Positions 32,220-43,770 are shown, numbered from the stretch's first letter. The stretch is 64,000 nt of DNA from Theropithecus gelada (GCF_003255815.1 NC_037670.1:30550981-30614980), one strand, 5' to 3'. Notes: generated by a model not told the origin, from the sequence alone. Numbers and translations: made by a program.

Positions 32220-32424
32220 TTCCCTTCTCCCACTTAGCTGCTGGGAGGAATGGACGGATCTCAGCTCACTCTTCAGAAAGTGCTATAGACCCCTGCTCTA
32301 AGATCCAATGTTTGGAAGAGCCTGAACTAGTGCAAATGTGTTATTCACTACCCATCAGCAGGTCAGAAGGGAGTAGTTCGCTGGACAGACTTGTAGGGAG
32401 AAGCTCCTTAAGAAATAAAGTCTG

Positions 32425-32665
32425 ATAACACCATGTGTTGGCAAGGATATGGAGGACCAGGATTCCACCATAAGCTGTGGATGGTAGTGCAGTTGGTAAA
32501 CCACTTTGGTGAGGTCTTTGGTGATATCCAGGAAAGTGAACAATGTGAACACTCTATGATCAACCAATTTCACTCATTGGCATTTTTCCTGGAGAAATTG
32601 ACGCATGTGCCTAAGAACATGTATTGCAGCTGTGATAGTGAAAATTACAAACAGTGCATTCACAA
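32425..32665 (+). mobile_element. L1M 3' fragment
   Basis: ACACCATGTGTTGGCAAGGA, AACCACTTTGGTGAGGTC and TGCCTAAGAACATGTATTGC follow old L1 ORF2-tail text in sense. Diverged. Confidence 0.55.
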
Positions 32666-34079
32666 GATCATGGAGAAGAGGGCTGTGAGAGAGAGGGACT
32701 GTGGAGGTTTGTGGGGGAAAGGGAAAGGATGGTCAGCTATAGACGGAAAGCAGGATGGGTAGCAGAGGGAAGCCTTGGGAAATGAAGGTGGCATGATGGA
32801 GTCTGGCAGCGGAGACCTTAGGGGCTGGGCTGCTGTCCTGTTTTTTGGATGAAGAGAGCTTTGGCTTCAGTAGAAGCAGAGTTCCAGCTTGGGTGACTTC
32901 TGAAATTGATCCACAGAAGACCATGCTCTATTTTCAGTGTAGGTTCACCTGTCTGAAAGCCAAGAACTGGCCTAGATGAGTCTACATGAAGTTCCTTGAG
33001 GAGGAAACATGTCTCATTAATTCCCTCGAATACATTTTGCTTACTTTGCTGAATTTAGAGCTTTCTGAAGTCTTTACCTTGATAAGCCAGTTCTGGGTTT
33101 CTTTGAAACACACCGCTGTTCGATAGGCATTGGCTGTGTCCACTCTATTGTGGACTCTCATGTACAGTATTCTACCTGTGTTCCTGAAGAAAGAGCTGTC
33201 AGAAAGCCTAGGCAAAGGACTAATCTTGGAAATCAGGAGGTGTAGATTTCATTTCTAACTCCATTACTGGAACATTGTATACACAGTTTCGTGAGAACAT
33301 CCCAGCCTTCACCCCATTCACACTCCTCTTTGTTGTTGTCGTTGTTTTTATCCCACATTCCTTAGTGAGTGACATTGCCTGAACTCGAGAACGTCATTTG
33401 ACCCAACAATGGGCTACTCCTCATTTATCTAATAGAAACCCTTAAGCTTATATTTCCTTTTCAATAAAATTGGTGATATTGATGTCTGGAGAGAAACTCT
33501 CAGTACATAGCAGCTAAAACACTGATAAAATAGAAGAAAAATGAATGCATGGGTGATCTGGCAGTACAGCAAGGGAAATCCTTCAAGATTAGGTGTGAAT
33601 CTAGAATGGCACATCAGTGCTGCAGCTGACAGTTACCCTGGGGTCATCTGCAGGCTCCTGGAAGACTAGAGTGTAGATGTGTGCATATGTGCATTTGTGT
33701 GCTTGTGTGTGTGTGCATGAAGGAGGACATAGGAGGTGATCTTGGCCCACACAAAGTGTGAAGTTGAATCAGAGACCACTCACCTCCACTAAACCTGGGA
33801 CTTCTCCCAAAGACAGCCAAGAATCCCAAGAAGGAAGCCTGTCTCACAGAAGTAAAAAGTGAAGATTCTTGGTGATCTTGGCCTTCGCTTTGAGTACAGG
33901 GGAAAAGAGAAAGTCTAGAGAGTTCCTAATTTCAAGTTCTTGTGTGGGTTGGGAACTGAAATCCAGTAATACTATACTGAGATACATTTTCCAGATACTG
34001 AAATCAGCAAAGAGAAATATAAGATATATATTTTTATATATTATTAAAAATAATAGAGAGTATTGAAAATAAAACTAAG
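32666..34079. other. Mostly unique sequence
   Basis: Contains a GTTGTTGTCGTTG patch at 33333-33350 and an alternating TG-rich tract at 33669-33720. No exon or RNA gene recognised. Confidence 0.4.
33669..33720. repeat. Degenerate (TG)n tract
   Basis: GTGTAGATGTGTGCATATGT and GTGCTTGTGTGTGTGTGCA form an alternating purine-pyrimidine stretch of about 50 bp. Confidence 0.8.
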
Positions 34080-34690
34080 GGACAAGACACTATTATAAAG
34101 AACCGGGAAGATGAATAAAATTCTAAATACAAACAATGTAATAATCGGGATTAGGAACTCAAATGGTTGGGTTAAACAGCAGATGAAGCAGCTGAAGATA
34201 GATGCTGAGAAATTACTGGAAGTGCAGCAGAGAGAAATAAAGGATAAAAAAAAGAAGAGGGCAGATCGAAAAGGTTTTACATGAGTTTAATCAAAAGGAG
34301 AGACTAGACAGAATGATGGAGAGGCAATATTAGAAGAGATAATGGCTTAGGATTTTCCCTAAATGATGAAAGATATGAATTAAGAGACTCAACAAGTTCA
34401 ATGTATTCCAAATAGGATAAGGAAAGAGTACCTTGTACTTAGTCAAAGACTAAGACAAAGAAGATTTTAAAAGAGAAAAGATAAATGACCTATGAAGGGA
34501 TGACAGTAAGATTGATAGCTGAATTCTCAAAATCATCAAGACAACATTAAAATACTCTGTCTTCAAAATGCTAAAGAAATAATTGTAAACCTAGAATTGC
34601 AGAGCTAGCTTGAGATAGTTTAGTAAGTGACATTTATTAGTAACTTTAAAAAATACAATTCAGGAAGAAAAGAAATGAATTCAGAAGGAA
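34080..34690 (+). mobile_element. Old L1/HAL1-like LINE fragment, sense
   Basis: A-rich text with GCAGCAGAGAGAAATAAAGG, GGCTTAGGATTTTCCCTAAA, TGATAGCTGAATTCTC and AATTGTAAACCTAGAATTGC follows the L1M/HAL1 sense pattern. No frame is open for long. Confidence 0.55.
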
Positions 34691-34897
34691 GTCTGAAATG
34701 TAGGAAAAAATAGAGAAAAACAAAAATGTAAATATGTGAATAAACCTAAGAAAACAATGACTGTATAAAAACGACAACAACAGCAATAACGTCTAATTTT
34801 TTCTGTGAAAATGTCTTGGCTTTTTTTGGTCTCTCTGCATTTCCATGTAAATTTTGGAATAGCTTTTTTAATTTCCAGGAATAAGAAAAAGTTGCTG

Positions 34898-35222
34898 GAA
34901 ATGAGGTGCTGTGGCTTATGCCTATAACCCCAGCACTTTGAGAGGCGGAGATGTGAGGATTGCTTGAGCCCAGGATTGCTTGAGCCAGGAGTTTGAGACC
35001 AGCCTGGGCAACATAGTGAGACCCTGTCTCTACAAAAAATCAACAAAATTAGCCTAGTATAGCAGCGTGCACGTGTGATCTTAGCTAGCTACTCAGGCTG
35101 CTGAGGAGGAAAGCTCTCTTGAGCCCTGGAGGTCAAGGCTGTAGTGAGCCGTGACCATGCCACTCTACTCCAGCCTGGGTATCCGAATGAGATCCTGTCT
35201 CAAAAAACAGAAAGAAAAACAA
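34898..35222 (+). mobile_element. AluJ in antisense L1
   Basis: Diverged old Alu with AGCACTTTGAGAGGCGGAG and TTTGAGACCAGCCTGGGC. A 12-base block GCCCAGGATTGCTTGA is repeated nearly in tandem at about 34957-34985 (TTGCTTGAGCCCAGGA / TTGCTTGAGCCAGGA). The tail is A-rich. Confidence 0.92.
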
Positions 35223-36663
35223 AGCCAGGATTTTTATTGAGATTACATTGAATCTATAGATCAATCTGGAGATAATTGATATCTTCATAATATTGAGTCT
35301 TTCCATTCATGAACATCATCTCTCTCTTTACTTACTAATAATTACTAATTAATAATATAATGGTAGAAATATTAGGTTTGTAGTTTCTATATAGAAAAAT
35401 TTTCTTTGGGTTTATTCCCACGATTCTGATTTTCCATTCTATTGTAAATGCTGTTTTTAAAATTTCATTTTCTAATTGTTCATTCCTTGTATATAAAATA
35501 TAATTGATTTTTAAATTGACCTTATATCCAATGACCTTGCTAAGATTACTCAACTGTCTGCAAGTTCTTTGGAGTTTTATACATACAATTATGTTGTGGT
35601 TATGTTGTGTGGGAATAATAATGTTTCATTTCTTACTTTCCAATACTTGCATTTTTTCCTGACTTTTTTCAATGGCTGGGACTTCTAGTACAATATAGTT
35701 ATAGTGAAAGCGGGGATTCTTGTTTTATTCTTGAACTCAGACGGAAAGTTTTCAGTAATTCATCATCAGTATCATATTTGATGTAGGTTTTTTTTAAAGA
35801 TACTATTATTAGATTGAGAAAGTTATTTTCTATTCCTAGTTTGCTAAAGGTTTTACCATGAGTACAGGTGAAATTTTATTGAATGCTTTTCTGCATTTAT
35901 TAAGATGGTCATATAATTTAACTTATTTATTATGTTAATATGGTAAACTCATTAACTGAGTTTTAATTTTTACACCGGCATCTTCTATCTGGAATAAACC
36001 CATTTGATCACGAAGGATTCTCCTTTTTATTTGTCATTGGATCTGACTTGCTAATATTTTATTTAGGATTTTTGCATCTGCTTTCATGAGAGAGATTTTC
36101 CTGAAATTTTTTCTATCTCTCTTTCTCTCTTTTATTACCTGCAGCTCATCCTATAGAATGTAATTTTGTCTTCTTGTAATGTCCTCATCACACTTTGGTA
36201 TCCATATTATTTCATCCTCATAAAATGGTTTTGTATGAATACTCTCTTTTTCTATTCTCTGGGATAGTTTTGTGTAATATCTGTGCTATTTCTTCTTTCA
36301 CTTTTACTGGTATTTTTGAAGAATCAGGTTTTGCCTTGTTGATATTCAGTTGCCATATGTTTGTCTTCTATGTTGATAATTTTTGCTTTTGTCTTTATTA
36401 TTACCATCCTTCCACTTTCTTTTATTTTCCTGCTGTTTTCTAACTTCTTGAGATGGATCTTTAGACAACCGATTTTTCAGCCTTTCTTATTTTCTAATAT
36501 ATACACTTTTAAGCTATAAATTTTCCCTCTGAGTACAGCCTTAGCTGTAACTCACAAGTTTTGATAGGTCATGTTTACATTATCATTCATTTAAAAATGG
36601 AATTTTTAAAATTAAACAATACAGTTTACAAATATTTGAATATTTCCTAGGGATTTTTAGCTA

Positions 36664-38151
36664 TAGCTGTGTACCACATAATAACATTTTGGTCAATGAC
36701 AGTTTGCATATACAGTGGTGGTTCCAAAAGATTATAATGGAGCTGAAAAAAAATCCTATCACCTAGTGATGTCATATCCATTGTAACATCCTAGCTCAGT
36801 GAACTATGTGCTGCTGTAAACAAACCTATTATGCTGCCAGTTGTATAAAAGTATAGCACACACAATTACATATAGTACATAATACTTGATAATGATAATA
36901 AACAACTATGTTATTAGTTTATGTATTTACTATATTATACTTTTTAGTTATTTTAGAGTGTACTCGTTCTACTTATAAAAAAAGTTAACTGTAAAACAGC
37001 CTCAGGCAGGTTCTTCAGGAAGTATTCTAGAAGACAGCATTGTTATCATACACAGCTCCATGCCTGTTATTGTGTGGAGACCTGCCAGTGGGGTGAAATG
37101 TGGAGGGGGAAGACAGTGGGATTAAGGATCCTACTCTGTGTAGGCCTAGGCTCATGTGTGTGTTTGTGTCTTAGTTTTTAACAAAAAAGTTTAAAAATAA
37201 AAAATTTAAAATAAGAAGGCATACGGAATAAGAATATAAGGGAAAAAAAATTTGTACAGCTGTACAATGTGGGTTTTTGTTTGTTTGTTTTTGTTTTTTT
37301 GAGATGGAGTCTCTCACTGTCACCTGGGCTGGAATGCAATGGTGCGATCTCAGCTCACTCCCAGGTTCGAGCGATTCTCCTGCCTCAGCCTCCTGAGTAG
37401 CTGGGGTTACCCCCAGCTAATTTTTTTTTTTTTTTCGTATTTTTAGTAGAGACGGGATTTCAACATGTTGGCCAGGCTGGTCTCAAAGTCCTGACTTCAT
37501 GATCCACCCGCCTCAACCTCCCAAAGTGTTGGCATTACAGGCATGAGCCACTCTGCCCGGGTAATGTGTTTGTGTTTTAAGCTAAGTGTTATTACAAAAG
37601 TGCCAACATTAAAAACAATTACAGTTTATAAAGTAAAAAAGTTACAGTAAGCTGAGGTCAATAATTTATTCTTGAAAAAATAAAATATGTTTTTATAAAT
37701 GTGTGTGGCCTAAGTGTACAATGTTTGTAAAGTCTACAGTAGCGTACAAGAATGTCTGAGACCTTCACATTCACTCCCCACTCATACAGATTCACCCACT
37801 GCAACTTCTACTTCTGCAAGCTCCGTTCATGCATGGTAAGTGGCGTCTATGGGTGTGCCATTTTGATATCTTTAATATCATTTTTTACTGTACCTTTCTA
37901 TGTTTGGGTATGTTTAAATACACAAATACTTGCCATTGTGTTGCAATTGCCTACAATATTCAGTCCGGTAACATGTTATACGGGTTTGTAGCCTGGGAGC
38001 AATAGGGTGTACCATATAGCCTGTGTGTGTAGTAGGTTATACCATCTAGGTCTGTGAAAGTACACTCTATGTATGAGGCTTGCCCAATAACAAACTTGTC
38101 CAACTACATGCTTATCAGAATGTATACCTGTTGCTAAGCAATGCATGACTG
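36664..38151. mobile_element. Tigger-family DNA transposon (TcMar-Tigger), non-autonomous
   Basis: The left end is GCTGTGTACCACATAATAAC and the right end is GCTAAGCAATGCATGACTG, inverted copies of the Tigger/MER2 terminal repeat. A TA target duplication lies at 36662-36663 and 38152-38153. Subtracting the Alu leaves about 1.2 kb. AAAACAGCCTCAGGCAGGTT and GAAGTATTCTAGAAGACAGC look like a remnant of the transposase 3' region, but the catalytic domain is absent. Exact subfamily not assigned. Confidence 0.88.
37272..37561 (-). mobile_element. Alu, antisense, inside the Tigger
   Basis: A TTTG-rich run then GAGATGGAGTCTCTCACTG, ending CACTCTGCCCGGG. It has lost about 20 bp between CTCAGCTCACT and CCCAGGTTCGAGCG, and carries an extra T run in the middle linker. 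CAATGTG (37265-37271) and TAATGTG (37562-37568) mark the target-site duplication. Confidence 0.93.
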
Positions 38152-38575
38152 TATTTATTTCTAACTTAATTCCATAGTGTTTAGAAAATTTACTCTTAGT
38201 GACTTCAGTTCTCTTATATTTGAGACTTGTGTTATGACCAGGATATGGTCTATTTTAACAAATATCTTACGTGTCCTTGAGAAGGGAATGTATATTCTAT
38301 GTCATTGAATGTTATGTTCTCAGTATGTCACTTGTGAAGTTGGTTAATCATGTTCAAGTTTTCATCATCCTTACTGTCGTTTCTCTGCTTGTTTTATTAG
38401 TTACTGAGGATGGTGTGTTAATGAGTCTTACCATGGTTGTAGATTTATTTGCTATATCTTTTAGCTCTTTCCGTTTTTGTTGTCTATATTTTGAAGCTGT
38501 GTTATTAACACGTGCAAGTTTTGTTGTGTCTTCCTGGGAAATTGACCTCTTTTCATTCATTGAGAAATGTTCATC

Positions 38576-38645
38576 GTTTTAAGTTCCAGGGTACATGTAC
38601 AGGATGTGCAGGTTTGTTACATAGGTAAACATGTACCATGGGTAG
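38576..38645 (-). mobile_element. 70-bp L1 3' terminal scrap with target-site duplication
   Basis: AAGTTCCAGGGTACATGTAC, CAGGTTTGTTACATAGGTA and ACATGTACCATG are the last bases of a primate L1 3' UTR in reverse. TGTTCATC is present perfectly at 38568-38575 and 38646-38653. It appears to be an extremely 5'-truncated L1 insertion. Confidence 0.75.
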
Positions 38646-38852
38646 TGTTCATCTATAGCTCTAACAATGCTTCTTGTCTTAAAGTCTACCTTGTTTGAGA
38701 GCTATGTCAGCATTCTTTTGATTAATGCTTGCATACTATATATTTTTCATTTTTTTTTTACTTTCAACTTTCTTATATATAGGATATCTTGTAAGCAGCA
38801 TGCATGTTTTAAAAATGCAGTCTGACAATTTTTGGTATTAAAAATTATTTTA

Positions 38853-39136
38853 AAAGGCCAGGTGTGGTGGCTTATACCTGTAATCCCAACACTTTGGGAG
38901 GCTGAGGCGGGCAGATCACGAGGTCAGGAGATCAAGACCATCCTGACCAACATGGTGAAACCTCGTCTCTACTAAAAATACAAAAATTAGCACCTGTAGT
39001 CCCAGCTACTTGGGAGGCTGAGGCAGGAGAATTGCTTGAACCTGGGAGGCGGAGGTTGCAGTGAGCCAAGATCCTGCCTCCGCACTCCAGCCTGGTAACA
39101 GAGTAAGACTCTGTCTCAAAAAAAAAAAAAAATTAC
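38853..39136 (+). mobile_element. AluS with internal deletion
   Basis: Starts GGCCAGGTGTGGTGGC. The right arm jumps from AAAAATTAG directly to CACCTGTAGTCCC, so about 20 bp (the CCGGGCGTGGTGGCGGG block) are missing. Flanks AAAAATTATTTTAAAA and AAAAATTACTTAAAAA resemble a target-site duplication. Confidence 0.94.
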
Positions 39137-40178
39137 TTAAAAAGTAATATTTTATTGACATGTAATGCACATACAGTAAAATTTACCACTTCACAGTATA
39201 AAATTCAGTGGTTTTAGTATATCCACAGAGTTTTGCAACAATCACAACTATCTAATTTTAGGTCATTTTCATTACTACTCCCAAAAGAAACCCATATCCG
39301 TTAGCAGTCATTCTTCATCACCCCCACCCCCTCGCCCCTAGTAAACACTGATGTATTTTTCTGTTACTATGGATTTGCCTATTCTGGATATTTCATTTAA
39401 AAGGAATCATGCAATATGTGGCCTTTGTGACTGGCTTGTTCCACTTAATGTTTTTAAGGTTCATCATTAGTACTTCATTTTACTGCCAAATCATATTCCA
39501 GAGTGTGTATATACCACCTTTTGTTTATTCAGCCATTGATGGACATTTGGGTTGTTTCCACTTTTTGGCTATTATGAAAAGCGTTGCTAGGAACATTCAA
39601 ATACAAGTTTTTGTGTGAAAATATATTTTCATTTCTCTTGGGTATATTTGTAGGAGTGACACTGCTGGATCATACAATAACTCTATGCTTAACGTTTTGA
39701 AGAACTGCCAAACAGTTTTCCAAAGTTACTGCACCATTTTATAATCCTACCAGCATTGCATGAGGATTCCAAATTCTCCACATTCTTGCCCCATTTGTTA
39801 TGGTCGATCTCGATTCTAGCTATTCTAATAAGTGGTATCTTATTGTGGTTTTGATTTGTGCTTCCTTAATGACCAGTGCTATTGAGCATTCATTCATATG
39901 ATGGTTGCTTCCATTCTATTAGTTGCCTTTTCATTTTCTTGATTGTCTTCTTTGAAGCACCAAAGACTTTAATTTTGATGAGTATGATTTATCTTTTTTT
40001 TGTTATGCTTTTTGTATCATATCCAAGAAAGTACTGCCTGGCCTAAGGTCACAAAAATTTACCACAACAGTTTTCTCCTAAGAGGTTTATAGTTTTAGCT
40101 CCCACATTTAGGTTGATGATCCATTTTGAGTTAATTTTGGCTATGGTGTGAGGTTGGAATCTAACTTCTTTTGTCTTT

Positions 40179-40391
40179 TTATGGATATCCAGTTGTCCCA
40201 ACACCATTTGTTGAAAAGACAATTTCCCTATTCAATTGTCTTGGACTCTTATCAAAAATAAATTTGCCATAAATATGAAAGTTTATTTTTGAACTCCCAA
40301 TTCTATTCCATTGATATTTTGGTCTATCCTTATGCCAGTACCGTGCTGTTTTATTGTTAAGTTTTGAGGCTAGGATTTGTAAGTGCTCCAA
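40179..40391 (-). pseudogene. L1 ORF2 C-terminal remnant
   Basis: A 70-codon open stretch in an L1M ORF2 C-terminal region; the residues KLNNKTARYWHKDRPKYQW match the frame in use. It lies in the antisense L1M block and is closed by stops at both ends. No functional endonuclease or RT domain is in this piece. Confidence 0.5.
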
Positions 40392-40566
40392 CTTTGTTCT
40401 TTTTAAAGATTGTTTTGATTATTCTGGGTCCTTTGCATTTCCCATATGAATTTTAGGATCATCTTGTTAGTTTCTGTTAAAAAAAAAAAAAAAGGAAAGG
40501 AAAAAGAAAAGGAAAAAAAAGGCAGCTGGGATTTTGATCGCAATTCCTTTGAATCTATACACCAAT

Positions 40567-41150
40567 TTGGTTTTTAAAAATTGTGTATACTTAGGGTGTA
40601 CAACATGACGTTTTGATATACATAGTGAAGTGTTACTATAGTCAAATGGAATATTATTCACAGTTTCTTTATCCATTCATCTGTTGACAGATACTTAGGA
40701 AGTTACCATATCTTTGCTGTTGTGAATAATGCTGCAATGAACATGGAAGCATGGATATCTCTATGAAGTGCTGATTTTGTTTCCTTTGGGTATATGCCCA
40801 GAAGAAGGATTGTTGGGTCCTATGATAGATCTATTTTTAATTTTTAGAAGAATCTACATACTATTGTCCATAAAGGTTGCAGCAATTTATATTCGTATTA
40901 ACAGAGTACAAGGGTTTCATTTTCTCTACACCCTCACCAACACTTGTTGTTGTGTATCTTTTTGGTAATAGCTATCCTAAATGGTGTGAGGCAATATCTC
41001 CTTGTGACTTTAATTTGCATTTCTCTGTGGATTAGTGAAATTGAGTGCCTTTTCATATACCTCTTGGCCATTTTTATGTCTTCTTCAGAGAAACGGCTAT
41101 TCAAGTCCTTTGCCCATTTTAAAATAAGCTTGTTTTCTTGCTATTAAGTT
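40567..41150 (-). mobile_element. Younger L1 3' end nested in L1M, antisense
   Basis: It starts with TTGTGTATACTTAGGGTGTA and continues with ATCTTTGCTGTTGTGAATAA, TGGGTATATGCCCAGAAGAA and TCCTTTGCCCATTTTAAAAT. The host L1M stops at ACACCAATTTGG (40560-40571) and resumes at AGACCAATATGG (41156-41167), which fits a target-site duplication. Confidence 0.75.
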
Positions 41151-41297
41151 CCATAGACCAATATGGGGGAGTCTTGTCTTTCTAGCAGTATGAAGTTTTC
41201 TGATCCATGAACATGGGATGATACCTTTGCATGTTTTTAGGTCTTCTCTTACTTGTTTCAACAATGTTTTCTAGTTCTCATTTGTGCAAATCTTGTA

Positions 41298-41629
41298 CAA
41301 TCATATGCCATATAGCAATGTTTCAGTCAATTGTGGACTGGATGTATGACAGTGATCCCATAAAATTATAATACTGTATATTCACTGTAGCTTTTCTATG
41401 TTTAGAGTGTTAGATACACAAGTACTTATAATTGTGTTAAAACTGCCTACAGGATTCAGTCAAGTAACATGCTATACAGGTTTGTAGCCTAGGAGCAATA
41501 GGCTATACCATATAGCCTCGTTGTGTAGCAGGCTATACCATCTAGGTTTGTGTAAGTACAAAATGATGTTCATACAATGATGAAATTGTCTTAAAGACAT
41601 TTCTCAGAATGTATCCCTGTCATTAACTG
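41298..41629. mobile_element. MER2 (Tigger-derived MITE)
   Basis: 332 bp, from CAATCATATGCCATATAGCA to CCCTGTCATTAACTG. The centre contains GTTTGTAGCCTAGGAGCAAT and GCTATACCATCTAGG. A TA duplication lies at 41296-41297 and 41630-41631. It shares its right-hand 200 bp with the Tigger at 36664-38151. Confidence 0.9.
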
Positions 41630-41631
41630 TA

Positions 41632-41981
41632 CTTCTTTTGTTAAATTTGTTTCTAAGTATTTTATTCTTTTTGGTGCTATTATAGATAGAATTGTTCATA
41701 AAATTTTTTAAAAACTGTTTATTGTTAGTGTATAGTACTACAATTGAATTTTGTATATTGATCTTGTAGCCTATCTTGCTGAATTCAACCTTGATGAATT
41801 CATTTGTTAGTTCTGATAGTTTTTTTTGCAGATTCATTAGGATCTTTTTATACAGAAGATCATGCCATCTGCTAATGGAGATATTTGATTCTTCCTTTTC
41901 AATCTGGATATATTTTATTTCATTTTCTTGCCTAATGGCACTACCTAAATCCTCCAGTATAATGTTGGATAGAAGAGACAA
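41632..41981 (-). pseudogene. L1 ORF2 reverse transcriptase remnant
   Basis: The minus strand encodes a run with LSNIILEDLGSAIRQENEIK and GYKINIQNSIV, the L1 RT region around the catalytic site. The segment that should hold the F-A-D-D motif reads SRWHDLLYKK, so the active-site aspartates are lost by frameshift. The frame runs on into the MER2 insertion and stops there. Confidence 0.6.
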
Positions 41982-42360
41982 GAATGGACATCCTCGTCTT
42001 CTTCCTGACCTTAAAGGAAAGCATTCAGTCTTTTGCCATTAAGTATAATGATAACTGTAGGTTTTTTCCTAGATGCCCTTTATCAGGTTGAAGAAGTTTC
42101 TTTCTATTCTTAGTTTGTAGGGTGTTTTATTATAAAAAGATGTTGGATTTTGTCAAATGCTTTTTCTGTATCTATTGAGATGATCATATGTTTCCCCCCT
42201 CAGCTTTATTCTATGAATATTGTGTGTTACATTGATTGATTTTTGGATATTAAACTAACCTTACATTCCTGGGATGAATCCCACTTGGTCTTGATGTATA
42301 ATCCTTTTACATGCTGCTTGATTTAGTTCACTAGTATTTTATTGAGGATGTTTGCATCTA

Positions 42361-42628
42361 TATTCCTTTTGGGACTCGCATTATGTGTATGTTGGTAGGC
42401 TTGATGTTGTCCTACAAGTCTATGAGGCTATGTTAGTTTTTCTTAATTTTTTCCCCTTTCTGTTCCTTATGTCCTTCCAATGGACGTATCTTCAGTCTTT
42501 CTATTTTTTTATTCTGCCATCTCAAATCTTCTATTCAGCCCCTCTACTGAAATTTTCATTTTAGTTATTCTACTTTTCTACTCCAGAATTTCCATTTCTT
42601 TATATTTTCTATATAAATATAATATCAC
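42361..42628 (-). mobile_element. Old LINE-like sequence, antisense
   Basis: ATTCTGCCATCTCAAATCTT, CAGCCCCTCTACTGA and TACTCCAGAATTTCCATTTC belong to a dispersed old repeat, probably an L1 5' region. It resumes at 42906 with TTTTCTTTTTGGTGAGATGT. Confidence 0.45.
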
Positions 42629-42905
42629 AAGCAGCTGTGATGTTAATTAATTGGCACTGATGGTGTTTTACAAATGCCCACTGAATGGGCTCTCAGTCTG
42701 GTCAAATAAAGAGGGGCCTTATGAATGGGGATTTTCTGTAGAATTCCAATGTACCACATTTTCTATATCTAATCCATCAGTGATGAGCACCTAGGTTGAT
42801 TCCTTGTGTTTTCTATTTGAATAGTGCTGTGATAAAAATATGAGTGTAGGTGTCTTTTTGGTAGAATGGTTTATTTTTTTTTTTTGGTATATACCCAGTA
42901 ATTTT
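42629..42905. repeat. Insertion made of a local duplicate plus an L1 fragment
   Basis: The first part (42631-42738) duplicates 43664-43770. The second part (about 42750-42905) is an antisense L1 3' piece (TGATGAGCACCTAGGTTGAT, GAATAGTGCTGTGATAAAAA, GGTATATACCCAGTA). Together they interrupt the old LINE-like element. No poly(T) marks the left edge. Confidence 0.7.
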
Positions 42906-43183
42906 CTTTTTGGTGAGATGTTGTTGTCATAATTTTCTCTAAGTCTTTGGATACAGTTTCTTTTAGTTCTTTGAACATATTTATAATAGCTTGTTTAACG
43001 TAGTTGTCTAGCAAGTTCAATATCTGGGCTTATTCAGGGATAGTTTCTGTTGACTGTTTTTCCTATATGTAGGCTATACTCTCCTATTTATTTTCACATT
43101 TTATACTTTTTTGTGAATACTGGACATTAAAAATAATAGAATGCAGCCACTCTGGAAGTCAGATTCTTCCTTGCTCTTCAAGT

Positions 43184-43245
43184 TTTTTTTGTTTTTGTTT
43201 TTGTTTTTGTTTTTTATTGTTGTTGTTGTTTGTTTTCCTAGTGAC
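43184..43245. repeat. (TTTTTG)n / (TTG)n low-complexity run
   Basis: GTTTTTGTTTTTGTTTTTG followed by TTGTTGTTGTTG; about 60 bp. Confidence 0.93.
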
Positions 43246-43663
43246 TTTCCTGGACTTATTCTGTAAAGTTTTATTCTTTGTTGTGTGTGGCCACTGAAGC
43301 TTCTACTTACTAACTTAATGTTCATATATTTATTAGACAGAGGTTTCCTCAAATGCCTTGAACCAGTGTATCTCTCATTTTAAGTTGAGGGGCTCTTTGT
43401 GTGTGTCGGGGTATATCTCCAGGTTTCCAGTGGCTTACAATTCTGCCTTTGCCTTCATTTCCTGCTTTGAAAAGAGCCTCAAGGTTAGACACAGGTAAGA
43501 GATTAGGGTTTTCTCAGGTATTTCCCGGGCATGCATGAAATCCTAGCCATGCTCATGGACTTTTAGATTTTTCAAAGTTCCCTATGGACATCTCGTTTTC
43601 CATATTTTCCTTTTGAGTTTTCTGCCAGCCTGTCATTTGGCCCAACTAGTTTCGCCACTTGAG

Positions 43664-43770
43664 GCAGCTGTGATGTTAATTAATTGGCACTGATGATTTT
43701 GACAAATGCCCACTGAGTAAGCTCTGAGTCAGGTCAAATAAAGAGAGGCTTTATGAATGGGGCTTTTCCA
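43664..43770. repeat. Second copy of a 107-bp direct duplication
   Basis: The first 32 bases (starting GCAGCTGTGATGTTAATTAA) are identical to 42631-42662. The rest differs at about one base in six, with small indels. The copies are about 1 kb apart in the same orientation. Confidence 0.9.

Larger units (their letters stand above)
34790..38852 (-). mobile_element. L1M ORF2 region, antisense, carrying several insertions
   Basis: Antisense ORF2 text runs through GGATTTTTATTGAGATTACA (35227), CTATTCCTAGTTTGCTAAAG, TGCTTTTCTGCATTTATTAAG and GTTTTAATTTTTACACCG, and resumes after the Tigger at 38154 with CTAACTTAATTCCATAGTG. Insertions are an AluJ (34898-35222), a Tigger (36664-38151) and a 70-bp L1 scrap (38576-38645). 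Stops occur in all frames. Confidence 0.8.
39137..42360 (-). mobile_element. L1M 3' UTR and ORF2, antisense, with nested L1 and MER2
   Basis: It begins with L1M 3' UTR text (GATGGACATTTGGGTTGTTT, GTGGTTTTGATTTGTGCTTC) and goes on through ORF2 antisense (AACACCATTTGTTGAAAAGA at 40200; GATCTTGTAGCCTATCTTGC at 41761; TTGAGATGATCATATG at 42175). A GGAAAA-rich block sits at 40481-40522. The nested L1 (40567-41150) and MER2 (41298-41629) interrupt it. The flanks of each insertion read on as one element. Confidence 0.8.
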
